Notes under the pieces: model-generated
The model's input: only the letters and a program-made list of their open reading frames with translations
Told to the model about the DNA's origin: nothing
Databases searched by the model: none
Shown here: in pieces, positions 1-8,477 of the stretch
Layout of the letters: each line of letters starts with the position of its first letter
How positions within the stretch are numbered: position 1 is the stretch's first letter
Assembly (NCBI GenBank): GCA_041390125.1
Contig: JAWKQN010000025.1
Location: forward strand, 1-54,032
DNA: 54,032 nucleotides
Direction: 5' to 3'
Source: Gemmatimonadota bacterium
GTDB lineage: Bacteria; Gemmatimonadota; Gemmatimonadetes; Longimicrobiales; Gaopeijiaceae
Made by a program: the position numbers and the translations under genes

Positions 1-319
1 GCGGGTCGGCGGAGAGCGCCATCACCAGGGGATCGATGTTGCCGTTCTCCGCGATCTGCTGCACACCGCCACTCGCCGGCTGCCCCAGCGCGAAGACGGT
101 GGTGGCCCAGCGATGGGTGGCGGCCACGGGCGGAGTGAAGGCCTGGTTGGCCGTCAGGTTGTGCACGGTCACCTCGTAGACGCGGACGTCGTCGGTCGCG
201 TCCGTGTCGTGGGCGGCGGTCAGCGCCTCCACGTCCTGCACCGGGGCCACGTCGTTGACCCCCTCGGTGCACGCGGCGAGGCCGAGCAGGGTCAGGGTGG
301 CCACAACGGGTCTGCGCAT
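1..319 (-). CDS. Spondin-domain lipoprotein, N-terminal part (cut by window edge)
   Basis: The gene reads leftwards from an ATG at 317-319 and runs off the window, so only about 106 residues are visible. The start is MRRPVVATLTLLGLAAC, a signal peptide with a LAAC lipobox, so the protein should be lipid-anchored at Cys17. From about residue 46 it reads VYEVTVHNLTANQAF, then PPVAATH and ALGQPASGGVQQIAENG, which matches the start of bacterial spondin_N domains. A GGAGG-like ribosome site (ccggagg) lies about 5 bases before the ATG. Spondin-like domains are secreted, probably metal-binding or adhesive; a cellular role cannot be given from this fragment. Confidence 0.8.
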   Translation of the reverse strand, partial: MRRPVVATLTLLGLAACTEGVNDVAPVQDVEALTAAHDTDATDDVRVYEVTVHNLTANQAFTPPVAATHRWATTVFALGQPASGGVQQIAENGNIDPLVMALSADP

Positions 320-796
320 GGGTTCCTCCGGAGTGTGTGGGTGCGAAGCCGTCTGGCCGGAGGTCCAGCAAGGAGCGGAACAGCGCCGCGCAAGGGCGGC
401 GGACCCGTCGCAACTCATGGACGCAGAACAGGTTGGCGTGATCGCCCCGGGCTGGATCCCCCGCGCGCTGCCGTTCCACGGAACGCCCGGGCGCCCCGCC
501 TGAACGCGGAACGGGATCGCCGGATCCGGCACGTCCGGGGTCCTTCCACCGAAGCCGGAACGCTGGGCCCGCGGGAGCGGAAGGTGCGCCAGGCCGGAAC
601 GAGAACGGGCCCGGCGACCGAAGTCACCGGACCCGAATGGAGCCCCCCGCGGATCTCACCGCCGCACGTCTTCCCGACCCGTCGCGGGAACTCCGAGCCT
701 CGGTCCCCGACCACTTCTGGAGATCGGACCCATGCCTGTGTACGACATGGGACGCGGGGGAGATTCAAAGGGTTGCTTCGACGGACTGCCGACGGA
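320..796. other. 477-bp intergenic region, no convincing gene
   Basis: This gap lies between the spondin lipoprotein start and the crcB stop, both on the minus strand, so it should hold the lipoprotein promoter. Frames open on both strands but have no plausible domain or ribosome site. The hexamer GGAACG occurs at 480-485, 508-513, 557-562 and 596-601, and the first copy forms a 6-bp inverted repeat with CGTTCC at 472-477. The spacing is irregular, so any operator role is speculative. Confidence 0.5.
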
Positions 797-1186
797 TCAG
801 GAGGGGAGCAGGCGGTATCCCAGGGCAGCCGCAACGAGGCCCAGACCCACCTGGACGAGCACGTTCACAACCGCGCGGCCGGCATGCCCTGCCTGGAACA
901 GCCCCACCGATTCGGCCGCGAATGCGCTGAAGGTGGTGAACCCGCCCAGCAGCCCCACCAGCACGAAGAGGCGGACGGTCGGATCGGGAGAGGGCTGCAG
1001 CTCCACCCACCGCCCGGCGACCCCGATCGCGAAGCATCCGAGCAGGTTGACCGAGAGGGTGCCGAGCGGGAAGACGCCCACCGGGACCACCCGCTGCGCC
1101 AGGACGCCCGCGAGGTAGCGGACCACCGAGCCGACGAACCCGCCGACCCCCACGAGCAGCAGGTGCGACAGCGCGACGCCGTTCAT
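797..1186 (-). CDS. crcB: CrcB/FEX family fluoride ion channel
   Basis: This 129-residue protein is the normal size for a CrcB subunit, which dimerises in the inner membrane and exports toxic fluoride. Four hydrophobic segments are visible. The family signatures are GTLSVNLLGCF at about 42-52 and GGFTTFSAFA at 81-90, where the Phe residues of family members line the fluoride pore. The ATG at 1186 was chosen because GGAG lies 7 bases upstream and because MNGVALSHLLLVGVGGFVGS is a typical CrcB start; the frame continues further upstream without family similarity. A fluoride riboswitch was looked for upstream and not recognised. The gene is divergent from the DUF2231 gene. Confidence 0.93.
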   Translation of the reverse strand: MNGVALSHLLLVGVGGFVGSVVRYLAGVLAQRVVPVGVFPLGTLSVNLLGCFAIGVAGRWVELQPSPDPTVRLFVLVGLLGGFTTFSAFAAESVGLFQAGHAGRAVVNVLVQVGLGLVAAALGYRLLPS

Positions 1187-1268
1187 CGGGTCTCCGGACA
1201 GGCGTTCGCCGCGGAGATCCGGCATCCGCCGGATTCCGGATGATCCCAACGGTGCGCGTCGTCTGCCG

Positions 1269-1282
1269 GATGGGCGCCCATC
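1269..1282. promoter_or_regulatory. 14-bp perfect palindrome between divergent crcB and DUF2231 genes
   Basis: GATGGGCGCCCATC is a perfect 14-bp palindrome, 83 bp upstream of crcB and 48 bp upstream of the DUF2231 start. Its position between divergent starts would suit a dimeric regulator. No promoter hexamers could be fixed around it, so the role is inferred. Confidence 0.25.
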
Positions 1283-1330
1283 GCGCATGCCTCCATCGTT
1301 CCGATGTCCCGAAACGCGGAGGATAACCCG

Positions 1331-1852
1331 ATGATTCCCGATCCGCTCCATCCGGCGATCGTGCACTTCCCCGTGGTCCTGGCCGTGGCGCTTCCCGCCG
1401 TCGCGGTCGGGGTTCTGCTGTTCCTGCGCCGACGTGGCCCATCCCGAGGGGCGTGGGCGCTCGTGGCGGGTCTCGCCCTCCTCACGGCCGGGGTCTCCTG
1501 GCTGGCCCTGGAAACGGGCGAGGAGCAGGAGGAGGTCGTCGAAGAGGTGGTGGCCCGCCAACCGCTGCACGCACACGAGGAGGCCGCGGAGGTGTTCCTG
1601 GGCGCCACCGTGCTGGCTGCTGCGCTGTCGTTGGCCGGCCTGCTCGGGGGGACGCTGGGCGGCGCCGCGCGCGGGGCCACCGTGGTGGCGGCCCTGGCGG
1701 TGCTGGTGGCGGGATATCGCGTGGGCCACAGCGGTGGGGAGCTGGTCTACCGCTACGGCGCGGCCCAGGCCTACGTGGACGGCGCTGCGACCCGGGTCGA
1801 CGCCCGGACGGCCGACCGCGTGGAGCGGGAGGACGACGACGACCGACGCTGA
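1331..1852 (+). CDS. DUF2231 family integral membrane protein
   Basis: A 173-residue membrane protein with about four hydrophobic helices. It begins MIPDPLHPAIVHFPVVL; the LHPAxVHFP motif is the hallmark of DUF2231. Near the end it has GHSGGELVYRYG, the second conserved motif (GHxGGxLVYxYG). The ATG at 1331 is preferred over an in-frame ATG at 1304 because GGAGG ends 8 bases before it and the family motif begins right after. The loop at about 70-85 is strongly acidic and the tail ends in an Asp/Arg-rich stretch. The family's function is unknown; some members may bind haem or take part in redox chemistry, but nothing here decides that. Confidence 0.85.
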   Translation: MIPDPLHPAIVHFPVVLAVALPAVAVGVLLFLRRRGPSRGAWALVAGLALLTAGVSWLALETGEEQEEVVEEVVARQPLHAHEEAAEVFLGATVLAAALSLAGLLGGTLGGAARGATVVAALAVLVAGYRVGHSGGELVYRYGAAQAYVDGAATRVDARTADRVEREDDDDRR

Positions 1853-1870
1853 GGGTGCGGGCTCGGGAGC

Positions 1871-2716
1871 TCAGGCTGCGGGGGAAGCGACCACCCGGAG
1901 CCGGGCTCCCGAGGGCTCCCGGACGCGGAGATCGTCGTCGGTCGTGGCCGGTTCCACGCCCAGCGCGTCGAATCGACGCGCGAGGGCGTCGAGGTCCGCG
2001 CGCCGGACTTCCAGCGTGAAGCCGGCCAGACCGGCCGCGCCCGCCCGGGGGGCGGGAAAGCCCAGCGACGACCAGGTGTTCAACCCGATGTGATGGTGGT
2101 AGCCCCCAGCGGCCAGGAAGCTCGCCCGCGCGCCCCACAGCTGCATCCGCTCCAGGCCCACACCCTCGCGGTAGAAGCGGTCCGCCTCGCCCAGGTCCCC
2201 CACGCGCAGGTGGATGTGGCCGACGCGCGTGTCCGGGTCGGGCCCGGTCGTGCGGCCTTCCTCCAGGAGCGCGCGCACGTCCAACGGCTCCGTCACCATG
2301 GCCAGCTGGTCGCCCTCCCGCGGCCATTCCCGGGAGGGTCGGTCCCGGTAGATCTCGATCCCGTTGCCTTCGGGATCGCTCAGGTAGAGCGCCTCGCTCA
2401 CACCGTGATCCGCGACGCCCTCGAGCGTCATCCCACCGCCGTGCAACCGCAGCAGCGCGTCGGCCAGCGCCTGGCGCGACGGCACCAGGAACGCGGTATG
2501 GAAGAGGCCCGTGGTGGCCGGTGAGCGCGGCAGGAGCGCGCGTTCGATCACGAGCAGCGGCGTGCCGAAGCCCAGCGTGACGCGCACGGCGGAGGAGTCC
2601 AGCACGTCGAGGCCGAGCAGCTCGCGATAGTACGTCGACAGCGTCGGGACGTCCTCGGCGGCCAGCGTCACGTCGGCGATGCGCAGGTCGGGAAGATCGG
2701 ATGGACCGTGGACCAT
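1871..2716 (-). CDS. Two-domain VOC family protein, catechol-2,3-dioxygenase (CatE)-like
   Basis: This 281-residue protein has two vicinal-oxygen-chelate modules. The first runs from IADVTLAAEDVPTLSTYY to about residue 125, ending in LSDPEGNGIEIY. The second begins VGHIHLRVGDLGEADRFY and continues through YHHHIGLNTW. Candidate metal ligands are His in FHTAF or GHIHL, His in YHHHIG, and Glu in NGIEIY. The layout matches Bacillus CatE-type extradiol dioxygenases; the true substrate is unknown. It starts 6 bp after the threonine ammonia-lyase stop and is probably cotranscribed with it, although the ribosome site is weak. Confidence 0.8.
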   Translation of the reverse strand: MVHGPSDLPDLRIADVTLAAEDVPTLSTYYRELLGLDVLDSSAVRVTLGFGTPLLVIERALLPRSPATTGLFHTAFLVPSRQALADALLRLHGGGMTLEGVADHGVSEALYLSDPEGNGIEIYRDRPSREWPREGDQLAMVTEPLDVRALLEEGRTTGPDPDTRVGHIHLRVGDLGEADRFYREGVGLERMQLWGARASFLAAGGYHHHIGLNTWSSLGFPAPRAGAAGLAGFTLEVRRADLDALARRFDALGVEPATTDDDLRVREPSGARLRVVASPAA

Positions 2717-2722
2717 GCGCGG

Positions 2723-3964
2723 CTAGACGTACTCTTCGACGACGTGGCCGTCGTGCTCGAGGCCCTGCACGATCTCCGCGACGTGATCGCGACCCCGGGT
2801 CTCGAGATGCATCACGATCTCCACGTCACCCACGGAGATGTCGGCAAAGGCGCGTCGGTGTCCGATCTCCACGACGTTCGCGCCGAGCTCCGCGACCCTC
2901 CGGGTCAGCCGCGCCAGCGAGCCGGGTCGGTCGCGCACCTTGACCATGAGTCGCGCAAGACGGCCGTCCCCCACGAGCCCGCGCTCGATGATGCGCGAAA
3001 GCTTGCTCACGTCGATGTTGCCGCCACACAGGACGGGCACCACCACGTCGTCGGCCTCCACCGGGATGCGCCCGGCCAGCAGCGCTGCCATCGGCGCGGC
3101 CCCCGCGCCCTCCACCAGCGTCTTTTCGCGCTCGAGCAACACCATGATGGCCGAGGCGATCTCCTCCTCCCCCACCGTGACGATGTCGTCCACGAAGCGT
3201 TCGATGATGGGGAAGGTCAGATCCCCGACCCGCTTGACCGCGATCCCGTCCGCGAGCGTCTCGGACGTTTCGATGTCGACGATGCGCCCCTCTTCACGGG
3301 AGCGTAGGGCCGTGGGTGCCGCGTCCGCCTCCACACCCACGATGCGCACGTCGGGCTTGAGGGCCTTCAGCGCCAGGGCCGTCCCCGAGATCACGCCGCC
3401 TCCACCGATCGGGACGACGACCATGGTCACGTCGGGAACCTGGTCCGCGATCTCCAGCCCGATGGTGCCCTGACCGGCGATCACGTGTGGATCGTCGTAG
3501 GCATGGACCATGACCATGCCCTCCGCTTCCTGCAGGCGCTTGGCCTCGGCGATCGCGTCCGAGAAGCGCGCACCCTTGAGCACCACCCGCGCCCCGAAAT
3601 TGCGCGTACGGGTCACCTTGATGAACGGCGCCGTCTCCGGCATGACCACCGTGGAGGGGATCCCGAGCCGGGTGGCGTGCAGCGCCACCGCCTGCGCGTG
3701 GTTGCCGGCGGAGGCCGCCACCACGCCCCGCTGGCGCTCCTCGGCGGTGAGCAGGGAGAGCCGGTTGAGGGCGCCCCGCTCCTTGAACGCCCCCATCCGG
3801 TGCATGTTCTCGAACTTGAACCAGAGCTGACAGGGCAGCTCGTCCACGAACGCCAGCGAGCGGGCGCATGGCGTCCGGACGATCCTGCCTTCCAGGCGCT
3901 CCGCGGCGGCGCGGATGTCGCTCAGGGTGGGCGTGGCTTCGGGCAGCGACGGCAACGCGGACAT
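2723..3964 (-). CDS. ilvA: Threonine ammonia-lyase with C-terminal ACT domain
   Basis: A 413-residue PLP enzyme converting threonine to 2-oxobutanoate and ammonia, the entry step to isoleucine. The PLP lysine is K61 in GAFKERGA. SAGNHAQ lies at 85-91, and the glycine loop that holds the PLP phosphate is at 187-190 (GGGG). The last 80 or so residues form one ACT-like domain (MVKVRDRPGSLARLTRRVAE), the usual allosteric module. Length and the single ACT domain match the medium-length threonine ammonia-lyase group rather than the longer two-ACT biosynthetic form. Whether it is biosynthetic or catabolic cannot be settled; no other ilv gene is nearby. Only 6 bp separate it from the genes on each side. 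Confidence 0.92.
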   Translation of the reverse strand: MSALPSLPEATPTLSDIRAAAERLEGRIVRTPCARSLAFVDELPCQLWFKFENMHRMGAFKERGALNRLSLLTAEERQRGVVAASAGNHAQAVALHATRLGIPSTVVMPETAPFIKVTRTRNFGARVVLKGARFSDAIAEAKRLQEAEGMVMVHAYDDPHVIAGQGTIGLEIADQVPDVTMVVVPIGGGGVISGTALALKALKPDVRIVGVEADAAPTALRSREEGRIVDIETSETLADGIAVKRVGDLTFPIIERFVDDIVTVGEEEIASAIMVLLEREKTLVEGAGAAPMAALLAGRIPVEADDVVVPVLCGGNIDVSKLSRIIERGLVGDGRLARLMVKVRDRPGSLARLTRRVAELGANVVEIGHRRAFADISVGDVEIVMHLETRGRDHVAEIVQGLEHDGHVVEEYV

Positions 3965-3970
3965 GGAGGA

Positions 3971-4378
3971 TCAGCGCAGCCGATAGCGTCCGACCCGCAG
4001 GGGCGGATCGACCCGCCAGGCGAAGCGCAGGCGGTTCTCGCCGTCGACCAGGACGTTCTGCTTGTCGTCGCGGGTCTTGGGATAGTCCTGACCCTGTTCG
4101 CTCTCGATGACCAGCACGTGTCCCGCCGGCAGCGCCGCGTTCAACGCCTGGAGTTGACGCTCCAGGTCCGCGAGGACGGCACGCTCGACCTCGTCCTGGA
4201 CGTCCCCTTCGGCGCGCGCCTCGAGCTCGAAGCGTTCGTCCAGCACATACCGATCCTCGAACTCCTCGGCGGCGATGGACGTCTCATGGTTGCGGCGGAA
4301 GCCGATCTCGGTCATGGCCCGCGCGTCGAAGTTCACGTCGACGCTCTGGAGATTCACGCCGTATCTACGGAGGATCAT
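3971..4378 (-). CDS. Conserved-looking protein of unknown function
   Basis: A 135-residue soluble, acidic protein with no signal peptide, membrane segment or recognised motif. The middle (about 40-75) is rich in Glu and Arg and probably helical. The end, NRLRFAWRVDPPLRVGRYRLR, looks like beta strands. CAGGAG lies just upstream of the ATG, supporting the start. It sits 6 bp before the threonine ammonia-lyase and 37 bp after the helicase, so it belongs to one minus-strand transcription unit. The codon use resembles its neighbours, so it is probably a real gene. Confidence 0.7.
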   Translation of the reverse strand: MILRRYGVNLQSVDVNFDARAMTEIGFRRNHETSIAAEEFEDRYVLDERFELEARAEGDVQDEVERAVLADLERQLQALNAALPAGHVLVIESEQGQDYPKTRDDKQNVLVDGENRLRFAWRVDPPLRVGRYRLR

Positions 4379-4415
4379 GCGCTCCTGCGCGGTTGGGGTC
4401 CGGTGCGGATCTCGG

Positions 4416-5651
4416 TCACTCGAACTTCAGGAGCTTGGCCAGCTCCTCCGGGCTCAGCGCCTCGGCGGCCTTGGAACCGGAGCGTCCGCCGCGCGTGCGT
4501 CGCGGGCCGGTGGGGACTCCACCGACCTCACCGCCGTAGTCGAACTCCGGCAGGCTGACGCGCTCGATGGGCCGGGAGAGCCGGTACTCGATGGACTTCA
4601 GGTGGCCCAGGTCCGTGGCCGTCACGAACGTGATGGCGGTCCCGACGGCACCGGCTCGTCCGGTGCGTCCGATCCGGTGCACGTAGTCCTCCGGATCGAG
4701 CGGGATGTCGTAGTTGACCACGTGGGAGATCCCTTCGACATCCAGTCCCCGCTGCGCGATGTCCGTGGCCACCAGCACGCGCACCTCTCCCTCCGCGAAG
4801 CGATCGAGGGCCCGGGTCCGCATCTTCATGCGCAGATCGGAGTGCATCACGTCCGTCTTCACACCCTCGCGCTCGAGATACACCTTGAGCGCATCGGCAC
4901 CCACCTTGGTCCGGGTGAAGACCAGGACCTGCTCCCAACCCGGCTCTTTCAGCAGCTTGAACAGGAGCTCCGGCTTCTTGGCGGGTTTGACGAGGTAGCA
5001 CAGCTCCTCGATGCCCTCGGCGGTCGTACCGGCGGGAGTCACCTCGACCCAGGTCGGCTCGTTCATGATGCGCAACGCGAGCGCGTGCACGCCGTTGGGC
5101 ATGGTGGCCGAGAACAACAGGGTCTGGCGCTTGCGCGGAACCCGCTTGAGGACCTCGTCGATCTGGGGACGGAAGCCCATGTCGAGCATCCGGTCCGCCT
5201 CGTCGAGGATGAGCACGCCCACGTTGCTCAGGTCCACGTTCTTGCGCTCGAGGTGGTCGATCAGGCGCCCCGGGGTGGCGACGATCACGTCCACGCCCGA
5301 ACGAAGCGCATCGAGCTGCGGCCCGAAGGGCATGCCCCCCACGATCACCGCCGCCCGGATCCTGGACCCGCGCGCGAAGGACGTCGTGTCCTCCTCCACC
5401 TGCTGGGCCAGCTCGCGGGTGGGGCAGAGCACGAGGGCCTGGACCGTCCCGTTGGGCTCCAGCCGTTCCAGCGTGGGCAGCATGAACGCGCCGGTCTTGC
5501 CCGTCCCCGTCTGCGCGATGCCGACGATGTCGCGGCCCTCGATGGCGATGGGGATGGCCTTCTGCTGGATGGGCGAAGGCGTCTTCCAGCCCAGCGCCTC
5601 GACGGCGGCCAGGCTGGCAGCGGAAAGACCCAAGCTCTCGAAGTCGCTCAT
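4416..5651 (-). CDS. DEAD-box ATP-dependent RNA helicase
   Basis: A complete 411-residue DEAD-box core that unwinds short RNA duplexes using ATP. All motifs are intact: Q motif (PSPIQQ at about 25-30), motif I AQTGTGKT (46-53), Ia PTRELA (77-82), TPGR (126-129), DEAD (150-153), SAT (181-183), RGLD (301-304) and HRIGRTGR (325-332). The C-terminal extension is short, basic and Gly-rich (RRTRGGRSGSK) and holds no folded RNA-binding domain. It is closest to RhlE-type helicases. It contrasts with the motif-less paralogue at 9355-10959, which has lost these residues but keeps an RNA-binding domain. It is first in a minus-strand unit with the unknown gene, ilvA and the VOC gene. Confidence 0.95.
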   Translation of the reverse strand: MSDFESLGLSAASLAAVEALGWKTPSPIQQKAIPIAIEGRDIVGIAQTGTGKTGAFMLPTLERLEPNGTVQALVLCPTRELAQQVEEDTTSFARGSRIRAAVIVGGMPFGPQLDALRSGVDVIVATPGRLIDHLERKNVDLSNVGVLILDEADRMLDMGFRPQIDEVLKRVPRKRQTLLFSATMPNGVHALALRIMNEPTWVEVTPAGTTAEGIEELCYLVKPAKKPELLFKLLKEPGWEQVLVFTRTKVGADALKVYLEREGVKTDVMHSDLRMKMRTRALDRFAEGEVRVLVATDIAQRGLDVEGISHVVNYDIPLDPEDYVHRIGRTGRAGAVGTAITFVTATDLGHLKSIEYRLSRPIERVSLPEFDYGGEVGGVPTGPRRTRGGRSGSKAAEALSPEELAKLLKFE

Positions 5652-5770
5652 GACACCGGGGCTGGAAGGAAGGAACGGCCCGGAGGACGGGCGCGCTCAG
5701 GTGCTAATGTATAGGCAGGGGCGCCCGGGCGTAGGGTGGCGCCCGTTCCCTGTCCCGGAGGACCTCGCTC

Positions 5771-6253
5771 GTGGCGCGACCGACCTCGGTGCTGTTCGTC
5801 TGCCTCGGCAACATCTGTCGCTCGCCGCTGGCGGAAGGAGTCTTCCGTCACCTGGTGGCCGAACGCGGGCTGGCGGAGGAGTTCGACATCGACTCGGCCG
5901 GCACCGGAGGCTGGCACGTGGGGGAGCCCGCCGACCCGCGGTCGCAGCAGGTGGCGGAGGCGCACGGCATCGAGCTCACCTGCCGGGCCCGGCGCCTGGA
6001 CGCCGACGACCTCGAGCGCTTCGAGTGGATCCTCGCCATGGACCGCGAGAACCTCGGCGCCATCCGGCGCCTCGCCGCGGAGGCGGACGCGGCGGGGGCC
6101 CGCCTGCATCTGCTCCGGGAGTTCGATCCCGAGGCCGGCACGGACCTGGAGGTGCCGGACCCGTACTACGGCGGCGAGGACGGCTTCGAGACCGTCTACG
6201 CCATGGTGCACCGGGCCTGCGTGGGGCTCCTCGACGAGCTGCAGGCGTCGTGA
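5771..6253 (+). CDS. Low-molecular-weight protein tyrosine phosphatase
   Basis: A 160-residue cytosolic phosphatase. The P-loop CLGNICRSP gives nucleophile Cys11 and Arg17; Asp130 in PDPYYGG is the general acid and Tyr132/Tyr133 line the pocket. The start is a GTG with GGAGG about 10 bases upstream. Bacterial members act on protein phosphotyrosine or phosphoarginine, or on small phosphate esters. The 3' end overlaps the fructosamine kinase by 4 bases (GTGA). The pairing hints at sugar-phosphate or protein-repair metabolism but does not prove it. The 120-bp gap to the divergent helicase holds one AT-rich patch at 5705-5714 that could carry a promoter. Confidence 0.92.
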   Translation: MARPTSVLFVCLGNICRSPLAEGVFRHLVAERGLAEEFDIDSAGTGGWHVGEPADPRSQQVAEAHGIELTCRARRLDADDLERFEWILAMDRENLGAIRRLAAEADAAGARLHLLREFDPEAGTDLEVPDPYYGGEDGFETVYAMVHRACVGLLDELQAS

Positions 6254-7134
6254 CCGCCCTCCCGAGGACGCTGCTGGACGCCCTGGAGGCGCGCCTCGGG
6301 TTCACGGTGGCCGATCATCGCCCCATCGGTGGGGGGTGCATCAACGACGCCCACGTCCTCGTGGCCCCCGGTGGCGAGGAGGTCTTCCTCAAGTGGAACG
6401 CCCACCTTCCTCCCGACGCCTTCGCGACCGAGGCGGACGGCCTCCACGCGCTCCGCGCCCGGGCCCGTGGTGTCCGGGTGCCCGCGCCTCTGGGCTGGTC
6501 GGAGCCGGACGCGGGCGGCCCGGGCTGGCTGGCGCTGGAGCACGTCGCGGCCGGTCGGCCCGGCCCGCGCTTCGCCGACCTCCTGGCCGAGGGTCTGGCG
6601 TCCCTGCACGCCCCGACCGGGGAACCGAGCGGGTGGACACAGGACAACTGGATCGGCGCGCTCCCCCAGGCGAACACGCCCGCGCCCTGGCCCCGGTTCT
6701 GGAGGGAGCGCCGCCTCGCCGCCCAGCTCGCGCGCGCGGGCGCGCAGGGTCGGCTCGATCCGGAGCGCGCCCCCTGGCCCCGGGTGCTGGACCGGGTGGA
6801 GGTCCTGCTGGAGGAGGCTCCCGAGCCGGGGCTGCTGCACGGCGACCTGTGGTCCGGGAACGTGTACGCGGACGGGGAGGGCGTGCCGGTGCTGGTGGAC
6901 CCGGCCTGCTACCGGGGGGACGGCGCGGTCGACCTCGCCATGGCGGCCCTCTTCGGGGGCTTCCCCGCCCCCCTGTTCGAGCGCTACGCGGCGTGTACGG
7001 GACGCGCCCCGGCCTCTCCCGCGCTGGAGGCGGCCTACCAGCTCTACCCGCTGCTGGTGCACGTCAACCTGTTCGGGGGCAGCTACGTGCGGGCGGCCCT
7101 GCGGACCGCCGGTCGCGTGCTGGACGAGGGTTGA
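6250..7134 (+). CDS. Fructosamine kinase / ketosamine-3-kinase family protein
   Basis: A 294-residue protein starting with a GTG that overlaps the phosphatase stop (GTGA). The family phosphorylates ketosamines on glycated proteins, which destabilises the adduct and repairs the protein. Visible motifs are GGGCINDAHVL near residue 25 (nucleotide loop), FLKWN (ATP-binding Lys), HGDLWSGN at 197-204 with catalytic Asp199, and DPACYRGDGAVDLAM from 217 (metal-binding Asp). This is the same fold as aminoglycoside phosphotransferases, but the HGDLWSGN and DPACYRG pair marks the fructosamine kinase branch. It converges on the aminotransferase gene with only 10 bp between stops. Confidence 0.92.
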   Translation: MTALPRTLLDALEARLGFTVADHRPIGGGCINDAHVLVAPGGEEVFLKWNAHLPPDAFATEADGLHALRARARGVRVPAPLGWSEPDAGGPGWLALEHVAAGRPGPRFADLLAEGLASLHAPTGEPSGWTQDNWIGALPQANTPAPWPRFWRERRLAAQLARAGAQGRLDPERAPWPRVLDRVEVLLEEAPEPGLLHGDLWSGNVYADGEGVPVLVDPACYRGDGAVDLAMAALFGGFPAPLFERYAACTGRAPASPALEAAYQLYPLLVHVNLFGGSYVRAALRTAGRVLDEG

Positions 7135-7144
7135 GCCCCCCGGG

Positions 7145-8350
7145 TCAGCGCACCGCGGCCAGGGCCGGCCCGAGCACACGCGCCATCCGGTCGATGGCCT
7201 CCTCCAGCACGGCGTCCGAGGTCGCGTAGCTCATGCGCGCGTAGTTCGGATCCCCGAACGCTTCGCCGGGCACGAGGGCCACGCCGACCTCCTCCAGCAC
7301 CGCCGTGCACACGTCGGACGCGCTGGTGAAGCGGTCCCCGAACACGCCGTCTACGCGGAAGTACAGATAGAACGCCCCTTCCGGACGCACATAGGGGATG
7401 GCCGGCAACCGTTCGGCCATGCGCGCCACGACGAGGTCGCGACGCCGCCGGAAGGCGACGCCCATGTCGGCCACGGCGGCGTTCATGCGCGGCGGGTCGC
7501 TGTAGGCGGCCAGCGCCGCGTACTGGCTCGGCGAGGCGGCGTTGGACGTCGTGTGGCTCTGGAACGCGGTGATCTGGCGGGCCACGTCCACGTCCGAGAG
7601 CGAATAGCCGATCCGCCACCCCGTCATGGCCACGGCCTTGGAGGCGCCGTTGAAGATCACGTGCGGACCGAGCGTCCCCGCGTCGAGCGCCAGCAGGCCG
7701 GGCGCGCGGTCGGCCTCGCCGAAGTAGATGCGCTGGTAGATCTCGTCGGCCAGCAAGACGACGTCGTGGGCGCGCGCCCAGTCCGCCACGGCCGCCAGCT
7801 CATCCAGCGTGTAGACGGCACCGCTGGGGTTGGAAGGCGAGCTGAACAGAAGGCCCCGGGTGGCCGGCGTGCGCACCCGCTCCAGGTCCTCCGGGGTGAG
7901 CTTCAGATCGCGGGCCTCGCTCCCGCGCACCGGCACGGGGGTGGCGCGCGCGAGCGTCACCATCTCGGGATAGCTGGTCCAGTAGGGCTCGGCCACCAGG
8001 ACCTCGTCTCCGGGACCGAACAGCGTGAAGCAGGCGTTGAACAGCGGCTGTTTGGCGCCGGCGCCCACGACCACCCCCTCCGCATCCAGGGACCGGCCGG
8101 CCTCCGCCGAATGGTACGCCGCGATGGCCCGCCTCAGCTCGGGGATCCCGGCCGCCGGGGTGTAGCGGGTGTGGCCGTCCCGGATGGCCTGGACGCCCGC
8201 CTCCGCGATCCAGTCCGGCGTGTCGAAATCCGGCTCCCCGGCGCTCAGGTCGATGATGTCGCGGCCCTCGGCCTTCAGCCGCTTGGCGAGCGTGCTGACG
8301 GCGATGGTGGCCGACGGACGGAGCTGGGCGATGTTGCTGCTGAAGCGCAC
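7145..8350 (-). CDS. Class I PLP-dependent aminotransferase (aspartate aminotransferase-like)
   Basis: A 401-residue fold-type I aminotransferase. Landmarks are SAGEPDFDTP at 36-45, SNPSGAVY at 173-180, the PLP-ring Asp202 in ADEIYQ, and the Schiff-base Lys238 in GASKAVAMTGWRIGYS. A late Arg in NYARMSYATS should bind the substrate alpha-carboxylate. The pattern fits subgroup I-beta/gamma aspartate (or aspartate/prephenate) aminotransferases, which transfer amino groups between aspartate or aromatic acids and 2-oxoglutarate. Substrate cannot be fixed from sequence alone. The gene stands alone and converges on the kinase gene. Confidence 0.9.
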   Translation of the reverse strand: MRFSSNIAQLRPSATIAVSTLAKRLKAEGRDIIDLSAGEPDFDTPDWIAEAGVQAIRDGHTRYTPAAGIPELRRAIAAYHSAEAGRSLDAEGVVVGAGAKQPLFNACFTLFGPGDEVLVAEPYWTSYPEMVTLARATPVPVRGSEARDLKLTPEDLERVRTPATRGLLFSSPSNPSGAVYTLDELAAVADWARAHDVVLLADEIYQRIYFGEADRAPGLLALDAGTLGPHVIFNGASKAVAMTGWRIGYSLSDVDVARQITAFQSHTTSNAASPSQYAALAAYSDPPRMNAAVADMGVAFRRRRDLVVARMAERLPAIPYVRPEGAFYLYFRVDGVFGDRFTSASDVCTAVLEEVGVALVPGEAFGDPNYARMSYATSDAVLEEAIDRMARVLGPALAAVR

Positions 8351-8477
8351 GAGGACCCTCTGGGTTCGGATGGTTCTTCCGGGGGGCTCCCGGGCCGGAG
8401 TATGGGGGAGAGGGGGCCTTCGCCGCCATCCCGCCTACGGGCCCGGAGCCCGAGCCGACCCGCTATCTTCCAGAACC

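Noticed and set aside
113..1243. Long plus-strand frame of 376 codons, and a 139-codon minus frame at 415-834
   Set aside because: The first is antisense to crcB and the spondin gene, is Arg/His/Gly-rich and has no domain; the second lies in the gap with no family or ribosome site. Both are typical chance frames in GC-rich DNA.
1187..1330. Fluoride riboswitch upstream of crcB
   Set aside because: The minus strand has GCGATGGGCGCCC-like sequence but no matching pseudoknot or CTGATGA-type segment, and the match reflects the 14-bp palindrome.
4275..5714. Long plus-strand frame of 479 codons
   Set aside because: Exactly antisense to the intact DEAD-box helicase, with His/Arg-rich composition.
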